Positions 43,970 to 52,560 of a stretch of 64,000 nucleotides of DNA are shown piece by piece (the stretch's first letter is position 1; each line of letters begins with the position of its first letter). The notes below the pieces were generated by a model. It ran no database searches, was not told where the DNA came from, and was given only the letters and a program-made list of their open reading frames with translations. This DNA is from Clostridia bacterium (GTDB lineage: Bacteria > Bacillota > Clostridia > Oscillospirales > Acutalibacteraceae). Location of the stretch: the NCBI GenBank assembly GCA_017409845.1, contig JAFQRY010000033.1, positions 1-64,000 of the forward strand, given 5' to 3'. The position numbers and the translations under genes were made by a program.

Positions 43970-45457
43970 TTGAAGAGAATCGGTTTTGACAATGCCGCAT
44001 ATATAAGCAGGCAGTCCGAGGAAATAAGAAAGCGTATCAACGAATTCGGAGGCAAGCTTTATCTTGAATTCGGCGGCAAACTTTTTGACGATTTTCACGC
44101 TTCCCGTGTTCTTCCCGGCTTTGCGCCCGACAGCAAGCTTCAGATGCTCAAAAGCATCGCTGAGAATGTTGAGGTAGTTATCGTTATAAGCTCCGGTGAT
44201 ATCGAAAGCAATAAAATCCGCCGTGACCTCGGAATAACCTATGATGCTGATGTTCTCAGACTCATAGATGCCTACAGAGCATCGGGTCTTTATGTCGGCA
44301 GCGTTGTTCTCTCTCAGTTCAGAGGCCAGCATGCCGCTCAGGCATTCAAGGAAAAGCTTGAGCAGCTCGGAATCAAGGTATTCATCCATTACCCCATTGA
44401 AGGATATCCTTATAATGTGTCACATATCGTAAGTGATGCGGGCTTCGGCAAAAATGATTTCATTGAAACAACAAGACCTCTTGTTGTTATCACCGCACCC
44501 GGTCCCGGAAGCGGAAAAATGTCAACCTGCCTTTCCCAGCTTTACCATGAAAACCAGAGAGGCAGCAAAGCAGGATATGCAAAATTTGAAACCTTCCCCG
44601 TTTGGAATCTTCCTCTCAAGCATCCTGTTAACCTTGCATATGAAGCTGCAACCGCCGACCTCAACGACGTTAATATGATTGACCCCTATCATCTCGAAGC
44701 ATACGGAGTAACAACCGTCAACTACAACAGAGATGTTGAGGTTTTCCCCGTGCTCAATGCAATTTTTGAAAAAATCGAGGGTGTAAGCCCCTATAAATCA
44801 CCCACCGACATGGGCGTTAACATGGCGGGATATGCCATCTGTGACAGCGAAGCCGTCAAGGCTGCTTCGGGCGAAGAAATAATCCGCCGCTATTTTGCAG
44901 CACTGTGCGACTGTGCAATGGGCAGAGGAAAGCAGGAAGCTGTTGATAAGATAGTAAGCCTTATGAACCAGGCAGGTGTCTGCGTTGAAGACCGCAAGGT
45001 AATCAAAGCTGCTCTCGACAGAAGCGAAGCTACCGAAGGTCAGCCTGCAGTTGCAATCGAGCTTCCCGACGGAAGAATTGTTACGGGCAAAACATCAAAT
45101 CTTCTCGGTGCATCAAGTGCCGCCCTTCTCAATGCGGCAAAAGCGATTGCCGGACTCCCCGAGGATTTGCTGATGATTGCACCGTCAATTATCGAACCCA
45201 TCCAGGAACTCAAAACAGGCATTCTCAAGGGTCATAACCCCAGACTCCATTCCGACGAAACTCTGATTGCACTTTCAATGAGTGCAAACACAAATCCCGT
45301 TGCAAAGAAAGCTCTCGAAGCAATTGAGCTTCTCAAGGGCTGCGAAGCACATTCAACCGTTATCCTTTCTCAGGTAGATTCGGATGTATACAGAAAAATC
45401 GGTATCAACCTCACATGCGAGCCCAGATATCAGACAAAAAAGCTTTATCATAAATAA
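43970..45457 (+). CDS. DUF1846 (UPF0371) protein
   Basis: A 495-residue cytosolic protein of the DUF1846 family, conserved in many Firmicutes and without an established reaction. Visible are KRIGFDNAAYISRQSEEI at the start, a VITAPGPGSGKMSTCLSQLYHE segment resembling a nucleotide-binding P-loop (about residue 180), NYNRDVEVFPVLNAI, and a C-terminal domain with GKTSNLLGASSAALLNA. The start is TTG 43970, ten bases after AAAGGG; the frame stays open upstream, but no site fits. Its length agrees with the family. It has its own promoter and terminator. Confidence 0.88.
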   Translation: MKRIGFDNAAYISRQSEEIRKRINEFGGKLYLEFGGKLFDDFHASRVLPGFAPDSKLQMLKSIAENVEVVIVISSGDIESNKIRRDLGITYDADVLRLIDAYRASGLYVGSVVLSQFRGQHAAQAFKEKLEQLGIKVFIHYPIEGYPYNVSHIVSDAGFGKNDFIETTRPLVVITAPGPGSGKMSTCLSQLYHENQRGSKAGYAKFETFPVWNLPLKHPVNLAYEAATADLNDVNMIDPYHLEAYGVTTVNYNRDVEVFPVLNAIFEKIEGVSPYKSPTDMGVNMAGYAICDSEAVKAASGEEIIRRYFAALCDCAMGRGKQEAVDKIVSLMNQAGVCVEDRKVIKAALDRSEATEGQPAVAIELPDGRIVTGKTSNLLGASSAALLNAAKAIAGLPEDLLMIAPSIIEPIQELKTGILKGHNPRLHSDETLIALSMSANTNPVAKKALEAIELLKGCEAHSTVILSQVDSDVYRKIGINLTCEPRYQTKKLYHK

Positions 45458-45469
45458 AAACAAATCTTT

Positions 45470-45504
45470 CCCGGCCGTTACATTTGTAACAGTCGGGATG
45501 TTTA
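45470..45504 (+). terminator. Intrinsic terminator after the DUF1846 gene
   Basis: CCCGGCCGTTAC pairs with GTAACAGTCGGG (two wobbles), followed by ATGTTTATT. Confidence 0.65.
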
Positions 45505-45507
45505 TTA

Positions 45508-45536
45508 TTGAATATATTTATAATATATGATAAAAT
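45508..45536 (+). promoter_or_regulatory. Promoter of the flavoprotein gene
   Basis: TTGAAT (45508-45513), 17-bp spacer, TAAAAT (45531-45536). Confidence 0.65.
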
Positions 45537-45563
45537 TACATAAAACTGACATGGAGGTTAGAT

Positions 45564-46883
45564 ATGGGTAAGAAAATTATAGTTGCAGGTCTCGGTCACG
45601 GCGGCATCGCAGCGGCAGCACTCATTGCAAAGCAAGGCTTTGATGTTACCGTTTACGAAAAGAAAAGCGAGGGTACTCTCGGTTACGACTGGACCGATAT
45701 TTTTGCACCCCAGGCTCTTGCTGTTGCCGGAATGAAAATGCCTCCGGAAGATAAATATGAATATAAGAAGGATATGACCTTCTTCAATCCTTCATTCACA
45801 AAAAAACTTCAGCAGCATGTTCCCGAAGACAAGCTTGAAATAAAAATGGAACGCCGTGATATATATGAGCATTTCATTAATCACGCCCTTGATTGCGGCG
45901 TGAAAATTGTTTATGACTGCGAAGTTAAAGAGCCTATCATTCTCGGAAACAGAGTTGTCGGTATCAGAACGGAGCAGGGTGATATTTACGGCGACCTTAT
46001 TATTGATGCCTGCGGTCTTAATTCTCCCGTAAGAAGCAACCTCCCCTCATATTTCGGAATAGACAAGGATGTTACGGATAACGAAAAAATTCGCATTTAC
46101 AGAGCGTTCTATAACGTTGCAAGCGAAGAAGAGGCAGAAGCGATATTCAAGGTCATGCTCTTCCCCGGCGGCATCAAAGGCATCGGCTGGATTGCATCCG
46201 AAGAAGACCACACCGACCTTCTTATCGGCAGATTTGAAGAATTTGATATGGATGAAGTAGAGCGTTTCTCGGATTTTCTTCGCGAAACCAATCCCCGTCT
46301 CGGCAAAGAAAAAATAAGAGGCGGTCAGTTTGTTGAAATTCCCGTTCGTCAGCCGCCTGCAATAATGATTGCTGACGGATACGCCGCTATCGGCGACAGT
46401 GCATTTATGACCGTTCCCCTCATCGGCTCGGGAATAGCAAACAGCCTTAAGGCAGCAAAGGTTCTCGCAGACACGGTTGCAGCAGATAAAGAAAGCATTT
46501 TCAGTGCTGAAACTCTGTGGAAATATCAGACAGGCTATTACAAAATTCTCGGCAACGGTCTTGCACCGCTTGCATGCATGAAGCTCATGCTTCTCACCCT
46601 CACACCCGAAGAAATAGACTATATTTTCGAAAACGAAATCATCAATGATGATCTTATCACAATCGGTGCGGATTTCACGGGTCTCGGCAGCGTTAAAATT
46701 GACCCCAAGGATCTTATCAACAAGGCAAAGCAGGTTTGCACCGACACAGAACTTCTTAAAAAGATTATCAACTGCGGCGTAAGAATCGGCAAGGTTTCGG
46801 CTGCATGCACAATGATGCCGAAAAAATGGAACGAAAGCCGTGTCAAGGCATGGGCAAAGGTTTATAATTATTCATTCAAATAA
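45564..46883 (+). CDS. FAD-dependent oxidoreductase (geranylgeranyl-reductase-like)
   Basis: A 439-residue flavoprotein. The N terminus has a dinucleotide fold (IIVAGLGHGGIAAAALIAKQGFDVTVYEK). Around residue 150 is LIIDACGLNSPVRSNL, and near 270 the second FAD motif GYAAIGDSAFMTVPLIGSGIANSLKAA. This is the pattern of the geranylgeranyl reductase/PHBH superfamily, whose members reduce isoprenoid chains or hydroxylate aromatics. The substrate cannot be read. GGAGG stands nine bases before the ATG. The glycosidase-like gene follows after 61 bp. Confidence 0.85.
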   Translation: MGKKIIVAGLGHGGIAAAALIAKQGFDVTVYEKKSEGTLGYDWTDIFAPQALAVAGMKMPPEDKYEYKKDMTFFNPSFTKKLQQHVPEDKLEIKMERRDIYEHFINHALDCGVKIVYDCEVKEPIILGNRVVGIRTEQGDIYGDLIIDACGLNSPVRSNLPSYFGIDKDVTDNEKIRIYRAFYNVASEEEAEAIFKVMLFPGGIKGIGWIASEEDHTDLLIGRFEEFDMDEVERFSDFLRETNPRLGKEKIRGGQFVEIPVRQPPAIMIADGYAAIGDSAFMTVPLIGSGIANSLKAAKVLADTVAADKESIFSAETLWKYQTGYYKILGNGLAPLACMKLMLLTLTPEEIDYIFENEIINDDLITIGADFTGLGSVKIDPKDLINKAKQVCTDTELLKKIINCGVRIGKVSAACTMMPKKWNESRVKAWAKVYNYSFK

Positions 46884-46944
46884 AACACAAAGCGAAATCC
46901 TGCGGAATCCGTGGGATTTTGTTTATAAAACAGGAGGCAGCAAT

Positions 46945-48891
46945 ATGCTCAGAAAAAGACAGGTTCATCTTGATTTTCATACCAATGGCACTCTTCCCGT
47001 CGGCAAAAACTTTTCCAAGGAACAGTTTCAGTCCGCATTGAAGGCAGGTCATGTTGATTCAATAACGGTCTTTTCAAAATGCCATCACGGATGGTCGTAT
47101 CACCCCACTCAGGTCAATGAAATGCATCCCGGGCTCGACTTTGATTTGCTCGGTGCACAGCTTGAAGCATGCAGGGAAATAAATGTCAACGCACCCGTTT
47201 ATATATCCGCAGGATTCGATGAAAAAGAATTCCTGAAACGTCCCGAATGGCGTTATCATTGCTCTCCCGATAAAAACGAACAGAAGAATTATGAAAACGA
47301 GGTTCATTTTCATCTTCTTTGCTTCAACACGGGGTATCTTGATTTTCTATGCAGTCAGATTGAAGAGGTTATGGTAAAATATAACCCCTGCGGAATTTTT
47401 CTTGATATTATCTCTCCCAAGGTATGCTACTGTGACAAATGCGTTGCGGATATGAAGGCTCTCGGGCTTGACATAAACAGCGAAGATGACCGCAACAAAT
47501 TTTCAATGATTACATTTGAAAAATACACCCGTGCGACTAACGCTGCTGTCAGAAAGCACAGCGAAACCGCAACGATTTTCCACAACAGCGGCCACATATT
47601 CAAAGGCGACTACGGCTTCATTGAAAGCAACACGCACCTTGAGCTTGAAAGCCTTCCCACGGGCGGCTGGGGCTATGACCATTTTCCGCTTTCGGCAGCC
47701 TATGTGCGTTCACTCGGCAACAAGGAATACCTCGGCATGACGGGCAAATTTCACCAGAGCTGGGGCGAATTCGGCGGCTTCAAGCATCCGAATGCTCTTA
47801 TATATGAAACCTCTCTGAGCATTGCAAACGGTGCAGGCTGTTCAATCGGTGATCAGATGCATAATCTCGGAGAAATGAACTCCGCAACCTACAATCTCAT
47901 CGGAAAGGCATATTCACTCGTTGAAGAAAAAGAGCCGTGGATTAACGGTGCAATCAACATAGCAGACATTGCCGTTCTCAGCATGGAAGCTGTCACGGGC
48001 AACCGTGATTCGAAAGCGGATGTCGGTGCAAACAGAATGCTTCTTGAAAACAATTATCTCTATAATTTCATTGATGAAACCATGGATATTTCGGGCTATA
48101 AGCTTCTCATTCTTCCCGACACGGCAGGAATATCAGATACCATGACCGAGAAGATAAAAGCTTTTATCGGCAACGGCGGCAAGGTTATCGCAAGCGCCGA
48201 AGCACCCATAAAAAACGGTAAGTTCATTTTTGATTTCGGAGCTGAATACAAGGGTAAAAATGAATTCACTCCCACCTACTTCATCCCCTGCTCCGAAACT
48301 GTCAACGGTAAAACGGAATATATCATGCGGTGCGATTTCCACAAATTCGAAGCAAAGGATTGTGAAACTGCCGCATACATGCAGAATCCTTATTTCAACA
48401 GAACACTCGAGCATTTCTGCTCACATATGCATGCACCCAACAATCCCGATGAAAGCTTCCCTGCGGCAATTATAAAGGATAACGTTGCATATATCGGATG
48501 GGATATCTTTACCGCTTATGCAACTCACGGTCATCTGTGCTTCAAGGAGCTTTTCAACGCAATAATCGAAAAGCTTATGGGAGACGAGGCAACCGTAACG
48601 GCAGAAATCCCCGACAGAGGCGTTGTAACATACACAAGGCAGGAGAAAGAAAAAAGAAACATTCTTCATCTGCTTTTTGCCCATACAACCGTCAGAGGCA
48701 GAAACACAGAGGTTATTGAAGATACCGTTCCTCTTTATGATATAAAATGCAGCGTTAAATGCGAATCGGAGCCAAAAAAAATCGTCCTTGCACCGTCAGG
48801 CGAAGAGCTTGATTTTGAATATAAAAACGGCAAAGCATTTTTCACCGTACCCAAGGTTGACATTCATCAGATGGTTGTTATTGAAGATTGA
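46945..48891 (+). CDS. Glycosidase-like protein (GHL6 / possible GH151 family)
   Basis: A 648-residue cytoplasmic protein with an N-terminal TIM-barrel part (RKRQVHLDFHT, DSITVFSKCHHGWSYH, GIFLDIISPKVCYCDKC around 145-165) and a C-terminal flavodoxin-like beta-galactosidase trimerisation domain (about 380-480, LLILPDTAGISDTM). This matches hypothetical glycosyl hydrolase 6; as I recall, GH151 alpha-L-fucosidases share this architecture. Four Cys in CYCDKC and CFNTG could bind metal. Candidate acids include Asp in FLDII and Glu in FIESNTH. ATG 46945 follows AGGAGG. Confidence 0.8.
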   Translation: MLRKRQVHLDFHTNGTLPVGKNFSKEQFQSALKAGHVDSITVFSKCHHGWSYHPTQVNEMHPGLDFDLLGAQLEACREINVNAPVYISAGFDEKEFLKRPEWRYHCSPDKNEQKNYENEVHFHLLCFNTGYLDFLCSQIEEVMVKYNPCGIFLDIISPKVCYCDKCVADMKALGLDINSEDDRNKFSMITFEKYTRATNAAVRKHSETATIFHNSGHIFKGDYGFIESNTHLELESLPTGGWGYDHFPLSAAYVRSLGNKEYLGMTGKFHQSWGEFGGFKHPNALIYETSLSIANGAGCSIGDQMHNLGEMNSATYNLIGKAYSLVEEKEPWINGAINIADIAVLSMEAVTGNRDSKADVGANRMLLENNYLYNFIDETMDISGYKLLILPDTAGISDTMTEKIKAFIGNGGKVIASAEAPIKNGKFIFDFGAEYKGKNEFTPTYFIPCSETVNGKTEYIMRCDFHKFEAKDCETAAYMQNPYFNRTLEHFCSHMHAPNNPDESFPAAIIKDNVAYIGWDIFTAYATHGHLCFKELFNAIIEKLMGDEATVTAEIPDRGVVTYTRQEKEKRNILHLLFAHTTVRGRNTEVIEDTVPLYDIKCSVKCESEPKKIVLAPSGEELDFEYKNGKAFFTVPKVDIHQMVVIED

Positions 48892-48917
48892 GTATAATAT
48901 TATAAATATAAAAATTT

Positions 48918-48947
48918 CGGGCAACCCCATCGGGTTGCCCGTTTTTT
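48918..48947 (+). terminator. Intrinsic terminator
   Basis: CGGGCAACCC/GGGTTGCCCG perfect stem followed by six T. Confidence 0.95.
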
Positions 48948-49035
48948 GATTATATTCAATTATCCGTCATTTTCTTGCGAAAATGCCTCATTCTTTGAAA
49001 AAAAGAGAAAAAGGATTCTGCTGAATATCTTATCT

Positions 49036-49971
49036 TTAAATTTCTGTTTCAGGAAATTCGTAATAAACCTCACTGATTACAGATTTACCCTTGTAGTATC
49101 TGAATTTGAAGGTTACGCTTTCTGTTGAAAAGCCCGTTCCTTCTGAATATTTCAATTCAATCTCCGTATGAGTATCATTAAGATTGATAACAGTTTTGTT
49201 CGGTGTCCCGAATTCATCAATTACATCCTCAACCGATGATTCAAATGAAATTGCATCATTGATCTTGATTTTAGTATACGAATCCCACTTTTCAAACTTT
49301 TTTTCATCAAAATTAAATCCATAACCTTCAAGTCTGATTGCATAGAAATCAACATCGGTAACGGGCTTGGAATAATCATCCGGATTTACAGAATAGATAG
49401 TTGCTGTTCCGCCGCCGGGTGCGTTGAAATACCAATTCATAAATGTGGTCTTTGCACTCTGCTCAGATTTTTCATTAACCATTGAACTTCCGAAAGTAAA
49501 GCCCATGCTCTTTAAGGTGTCATATTTTGTCGGGATGTCAAGAGACTTGCCATTCACCTTAAGACTGAAATCAAGAGTTGTTTCCTTATCTTCGTCATAA
49601 GACATCGAATAAGAATAAATATCATAGTCGCTATTACCGGAAGGTTGATTCTCATAACCGTCAAGATCAATTAATTTAGAAAGAAATTCATATACTTCAT
49701 CAAAACTTGAAAGAAGCTTTTCATCTTCTTTTTCTTCTTTATCCTTTTCGTTCTCTTCTTCTGTTTGCTCTTCTTTCTCTTCCTCTGTCTCTTCGTCTTC
49801 CTCGGTCTCTTCTTCCTCGTCTTCTTCAAACGCTTCTTCGTTTTCGTCGACTGAATCGGAAGCAACCTTTTCTTCATCTTTCTTTTCGATTGTTATTTCA
49901 TAGCTGCCGCAGGCTGCAAGCGAAAGCACCATCGAAAGTGCAGCAAGAATTGCAAGTATTTTTTTAAGCAT
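49036..49971 (-). CDS. Lipoprotein with acidic linker (paralogue of 49991)
   Basis: A 311-residue lipoprotein: signal peptide and lipobox LAAC (Cys21), then a Glu/Asp/Lys-rich linker of about 65 residues, then a mature domain of about 220 residues. I recognise no family. The segment VEDVIDEFGTPNKTVINLNDTHTEIELKY resembles one half of a repeated beta unit also found in the upstream paralogue. It is probably tethered outside the membrane, with the linker spanning the wall. AAGGAGAG precedes the ATG. Confidence 0.82.
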   Translation of the reverse strand: MLKKILAILAALSMVLSLAACGSYEITIEKKDEEKVASDSVDENEEAFEEDEEEETEEDEETEEEKEEQTEEENEKDKEEKEDEKLLSSFDEVYEFLSKLIDLDGYENQPSGNSDYDIYSYSMSYDEDKETTLDFSLKVNGKSLDIPTKYDTLKSMGFTFGSSMVNEKSEQSAKTTFMNWYFNAPGGGTATIYSVNPDDYSKPVTDVDFYAIRLEGYGFNFDEKKFEKWDSYTKIKINDAISFESSVEDVIDEFGTPNKTVINLNDTHTEIELKYSEGTGFSTESVTFKFRYYKGKSVISEVYYEFPETEI

Positions 49972-49990
49972 TATATTCTCTCCTTATAAA

Positions 49991-50917
49991 TCAGTCCAAG
50001 CTATACATGGGGATCTCATAAGTAAATAAATCATATTCTTCTTCCGTGAGTTCATAAATGATTTTTAGGCTGTTTTCTTCCCAATCAGTTTCACTTCCCC
50101 AATTCTGGTAGGTGAGATCCACATAAACACGTCCGTCATCAAAAAGTGTGTAATTGAGTTTATTGGGAGTACCGAATTCTTCAGCGATATCTTCAAGTGA
50201 AGAATTTTCGCCAATTCCGTTAAAAGAAAAATCAATCGGAGAACCCGATTGCGGATTGATGTCAATTCTTGTAACAAGGCAATCCGAAAGAGCTTTATTT
50301 TCATCACTTGTATTTAAAAATCTGACATTGAACGATTCTCCGTCAGAATTTTTCATTTTGATATCCCCGTATGTGTTTTTCTTAAATTCGGAATCTTCGT
50401 TATAAGTTGAATTAGCAAAATCAAAACCACATTCTTCAAGAGTTTCAAGATCCGTAGGCATAGTTATGGAATTGCCGTCGATAACAATTTCATAATCTAT
50501 ATCTGCATCCGCATAGCTCTCTTTATAGTAATACTTGTCATAATGACCGTATTCTTCCAAATCGTCTGACTCATCCTCCTCTTCAAACTCTTTGAAATCA
50601 AAAACAGTTTTGAGATAAGCTTCAAGAAGTTTCTTGTTCTTTTTCACATCCTTCGTGAAGGTAGGAACACCGTCAACAACGATTTCTTCTTCAGTTTCTT
50701 CTTCGCTGTCTTTATCTTCCTTATCCTTCTTGTCTTCCTTTTCCTTCTTATCCTCTTTTTCTTCCTCTTCGTCTTCGTCGTTATCTTTTTCGTCAATCGA
50801 ATCTACTACAGATTTTTCGTCGTCTTCCTTTTCTTTAAAGGTAATCTCATAATTACCGCATGCCGAAAGCGACAGGATTGTTGCAAGTGCAACGAGAATT
50901 GCAAGAATTCTTTTCAT
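49991..50917 (-). CDS. Lipoprotein with acidic linker (paralogue of 49036)
   Basis: A 308-residue lipoprotein with lipobox LSAC (Cys20), GNYEITFKEKEDDEK after it, a highly charged linker of about 50 residues (KEDKKDKEDKD-like), and a mature domain. It matches its neighbour in ITMPTDLETLEECGFDFANS and LEDIAEEFGTPNKLNYTL, so the pair arose by tandem duplication. ATG 50917 has AAAGGAGTG upstream; nine earlier codons are rejected. The gap to the paralogue is 19 bp, so they form one operon. A 17-bp dyad lies upstream. Confidence 0.82.
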   Translation of the reverse strand: MKRILAILVALATILSLSACGNYEITFKEKEDDEKSVVDSIDEKDNDEDEEEEKEDKKEKEDKKDKEDKDSEEETEEEIVVDGVPTFTKDVKKNKKLLEAYLKTVFDFKEFEEEDESDDLEEYGHYDKYYYKESYADADIDYEIVIDGNSITMPTDLETLEECGFDFANSTYNEDSEFKKNTYGDIKMKNSDGESFNVRFLNTSDENKALSDCLVTRIDINPQSGSPIDFSFNGIGENSSLEDIAEEFGTPNKLNYTLFDDGRVYVDLTYQNWGSETDWEENSLKIIYELTEEEYDLFTYEIPMYSLD

Positions 50918-50956
50918 TTTTTTACACTCCTTTTGGATTTTCATTGAAAACTGTTC

Positions 50957-50973
50957 TTAACATATATTGTTAA
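50957..50973 (-). promoter_or_regulatory. Dyad upstream of the lipoprotein pair
   Basis: TTAACA-TATAT-TGTTAA, 40 bp before the first lipoprotein start; a possible operator. Confidence 0.35.
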
Positions 50974-51300
50974 CGATAGTAGACAGTTTCAATTTATTAT
51001 ATTACTTTCAGGCTAAAAATTCCATATACACTAACACCAAAATATCATCTGCTTTTTCGACATTTTGCCTAAATTACAGATGTATCGGCACAGACCTCCT
51101 TTTTCCGATAATAACGGATTTTTCGCCTTATGAGTGAATTCCACTCAATAATATAGATACAGGATTCACGGCGGAGGTTCACGGTTTTGACAAAATTCGT
51201 CGATTTTACTAATACATATCTTGGAAAGTAAAAAGAAAGCAATATTGCAAAAAAGCCGGAGCGAAGCGATCCTCAATTATGCATCACAAATAATATAAAT
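50974..51300. other. Gene-free intergenic region
   Basis: No gene is seen here. It contains AT-rich promoter-like DNA for the lipoproteins and, at about 51258-51285, a CGGAGCGAAGC-containing stretch that resembles 564-600, another scrap of a dispersed repeat. Confidence 0.5.
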
Positions 51301-51332
51301 AACGGACTGATCGGTTATCCAATCAGTCCGTT
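51301..51332 (-). terminator. Terminator after the leucine-rich-repeat gene
   Basis: AACGGACTGAT/ATCAGTCCGTT perfect arms followed on the - strand by a T/A-rich tail. Confidence 0.8.
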
Positions 51333-51336
51333 GAAT

Positions 51337-52548
51337 TTATGCTCTTGTTGAATTATAAACAACATCCACACTCTTTTTGAAAAGCATGTAGTCATACTGG
51401 GGACGCCAGCTGTCGCCCGTTTCGACCTTTGATTTAAAATCATCCTCGGAAGCGGCAACCTCTATCTTCGCAACACCTCTGAGCTCATCGCCCTCTTTAT
51501 AAACGGTATCCCAGAACGCATGATGTCCGATATAAGTTACGCTTGAAGGAATATAAACATAGGTCATTGCCTGGTTATAACTGAATGCATCCGAACCGAT
51601 ATATTCAAGACCTTCGGGAAGCGAATTATATACTCTGCCGAGTGCTTCATCGGAAACATAATGTGAATCCGTCACAGCCGCTTCACACTTGTAGCTGTAA
51701 ACATTTTCAAGAAGCGGTATTTCAAAGAATCCGAGAGTTTCTATCACCCTGACACCTTCGGGAATATAAACCGTTTTCATGTTTGCATAGTTGAAGCAAA
51801 GCTGCCCGACCTTTTCAACCGACGAAGGAATGACAAAGGTCATTACATCTTTAACATACTGCTCATAATTCGCATCCTCGGGTGTCGGCTCAATTCTGCC
51901 GCCGTTTTCATCGTATTTCGCATGACCGTATTTTTCAGCAAGATAAGTGTCGTGATCGCAGGGACGGCAGATTATTTCTGTTTTATCCTTATTATAAAGA
52001 ACGCCGTCAATATCGCAGTAATTGGGATTATTTTCGTCAACCTCAATGGCACGCAGTGCCCAGCAGGAATAGAATGCCTTAGGGTCAACATAATCAACAC
52101 CTTCACCGATATTGATTACCTGAACCTTTTCGTCGCAGTTGAGTGCATATGCACCGACGGAGGTGACAGGCTTTGTTTCATCCTTTATGATATTGAAATT
52201 CGTGTTTACATCGGGGTTTTCACGGTCATATTCAAGACTTGAAACAAAGTCGATATCAAGTGTTGTTATAAAGCCCGTATTGCTGAACTTTGAAAGCTCG
52301 CAGCCCGACTCCGTCTGATCATATTCAAAGGTATCCTTCTGAACGGTTCTGACGCTGAAATAGCACGAAAGAGAAACCGCAATAATAATTACTATTGCAA
52401 AAATTACTTTTTTAAGTCCGTAGTGCTTATAAGGCTTGTTTATATGAGGAGCTGCAAGACCTTCAACTTTATAAGTCCAGATTTCATCTTCAGGAATATC
52501 GAGATGTATCGGCTCTTCAACAACGATTTTCTTTTCTTTTTTACTCAT
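51337..52548 (-). CDS. Membrane-anchored BspA-type leucine-rich-repeat protein
   Basis: A 403-residue bitopic protein: about 48 cytoplasmic residues, one membrane helix (VIFAIVIIIAVSLSCYF, about 49-65), and an extracellular part built of LRR_5/BspA-like repeats (MTFVIPSSVEKVGQLCFNYANMKTVYIPEGV..., YVYIPSSVTYIGHHAFW). Such repeats mediate surface binding. It is the second gene after the MFS/GPH transporter (12 bp), suggesting related function. The last 60 residues are non-repeat. Confidence 0.85.
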   Translation of the reverse strand: MSKKEKKIVVEEPIHLDIPEDEIWTYKVEGLAAPHINKPYKHYGLKKVIFAIVIIIAVSLSCYFSVRTVQKDTFEYDQTESGCELSKFSNTGFITTLDIDFVSSLEYDRENPDVNTNFNIIKDETKPVTSVGAYALNCDEKVQVINIGEGVDYVDPKAFYSCWALRAIEVDENNPNYCDIDGVLYNKDKTEIICRPCDHDTYLAEKYGHAKYDENGGRIEPTPEDANYEQYVKDVMTFVIPSSVEKVGQLCFNYANMKTVYIPEGVRVIETLGFFEIPLLENVYSYKCEAAVTDSHYVSDEALGRVYNSLPEGLEYIGSDAFSYNQAMTYVYIPSSVTYIGHHAFWDTVYKEGDELRGVAKIEVAASEDDFKSKVETGDSWRPQYDYMLFKKSVDVVYNSTRA

Positions 52549-52560
52549 ATTATCACCGCC

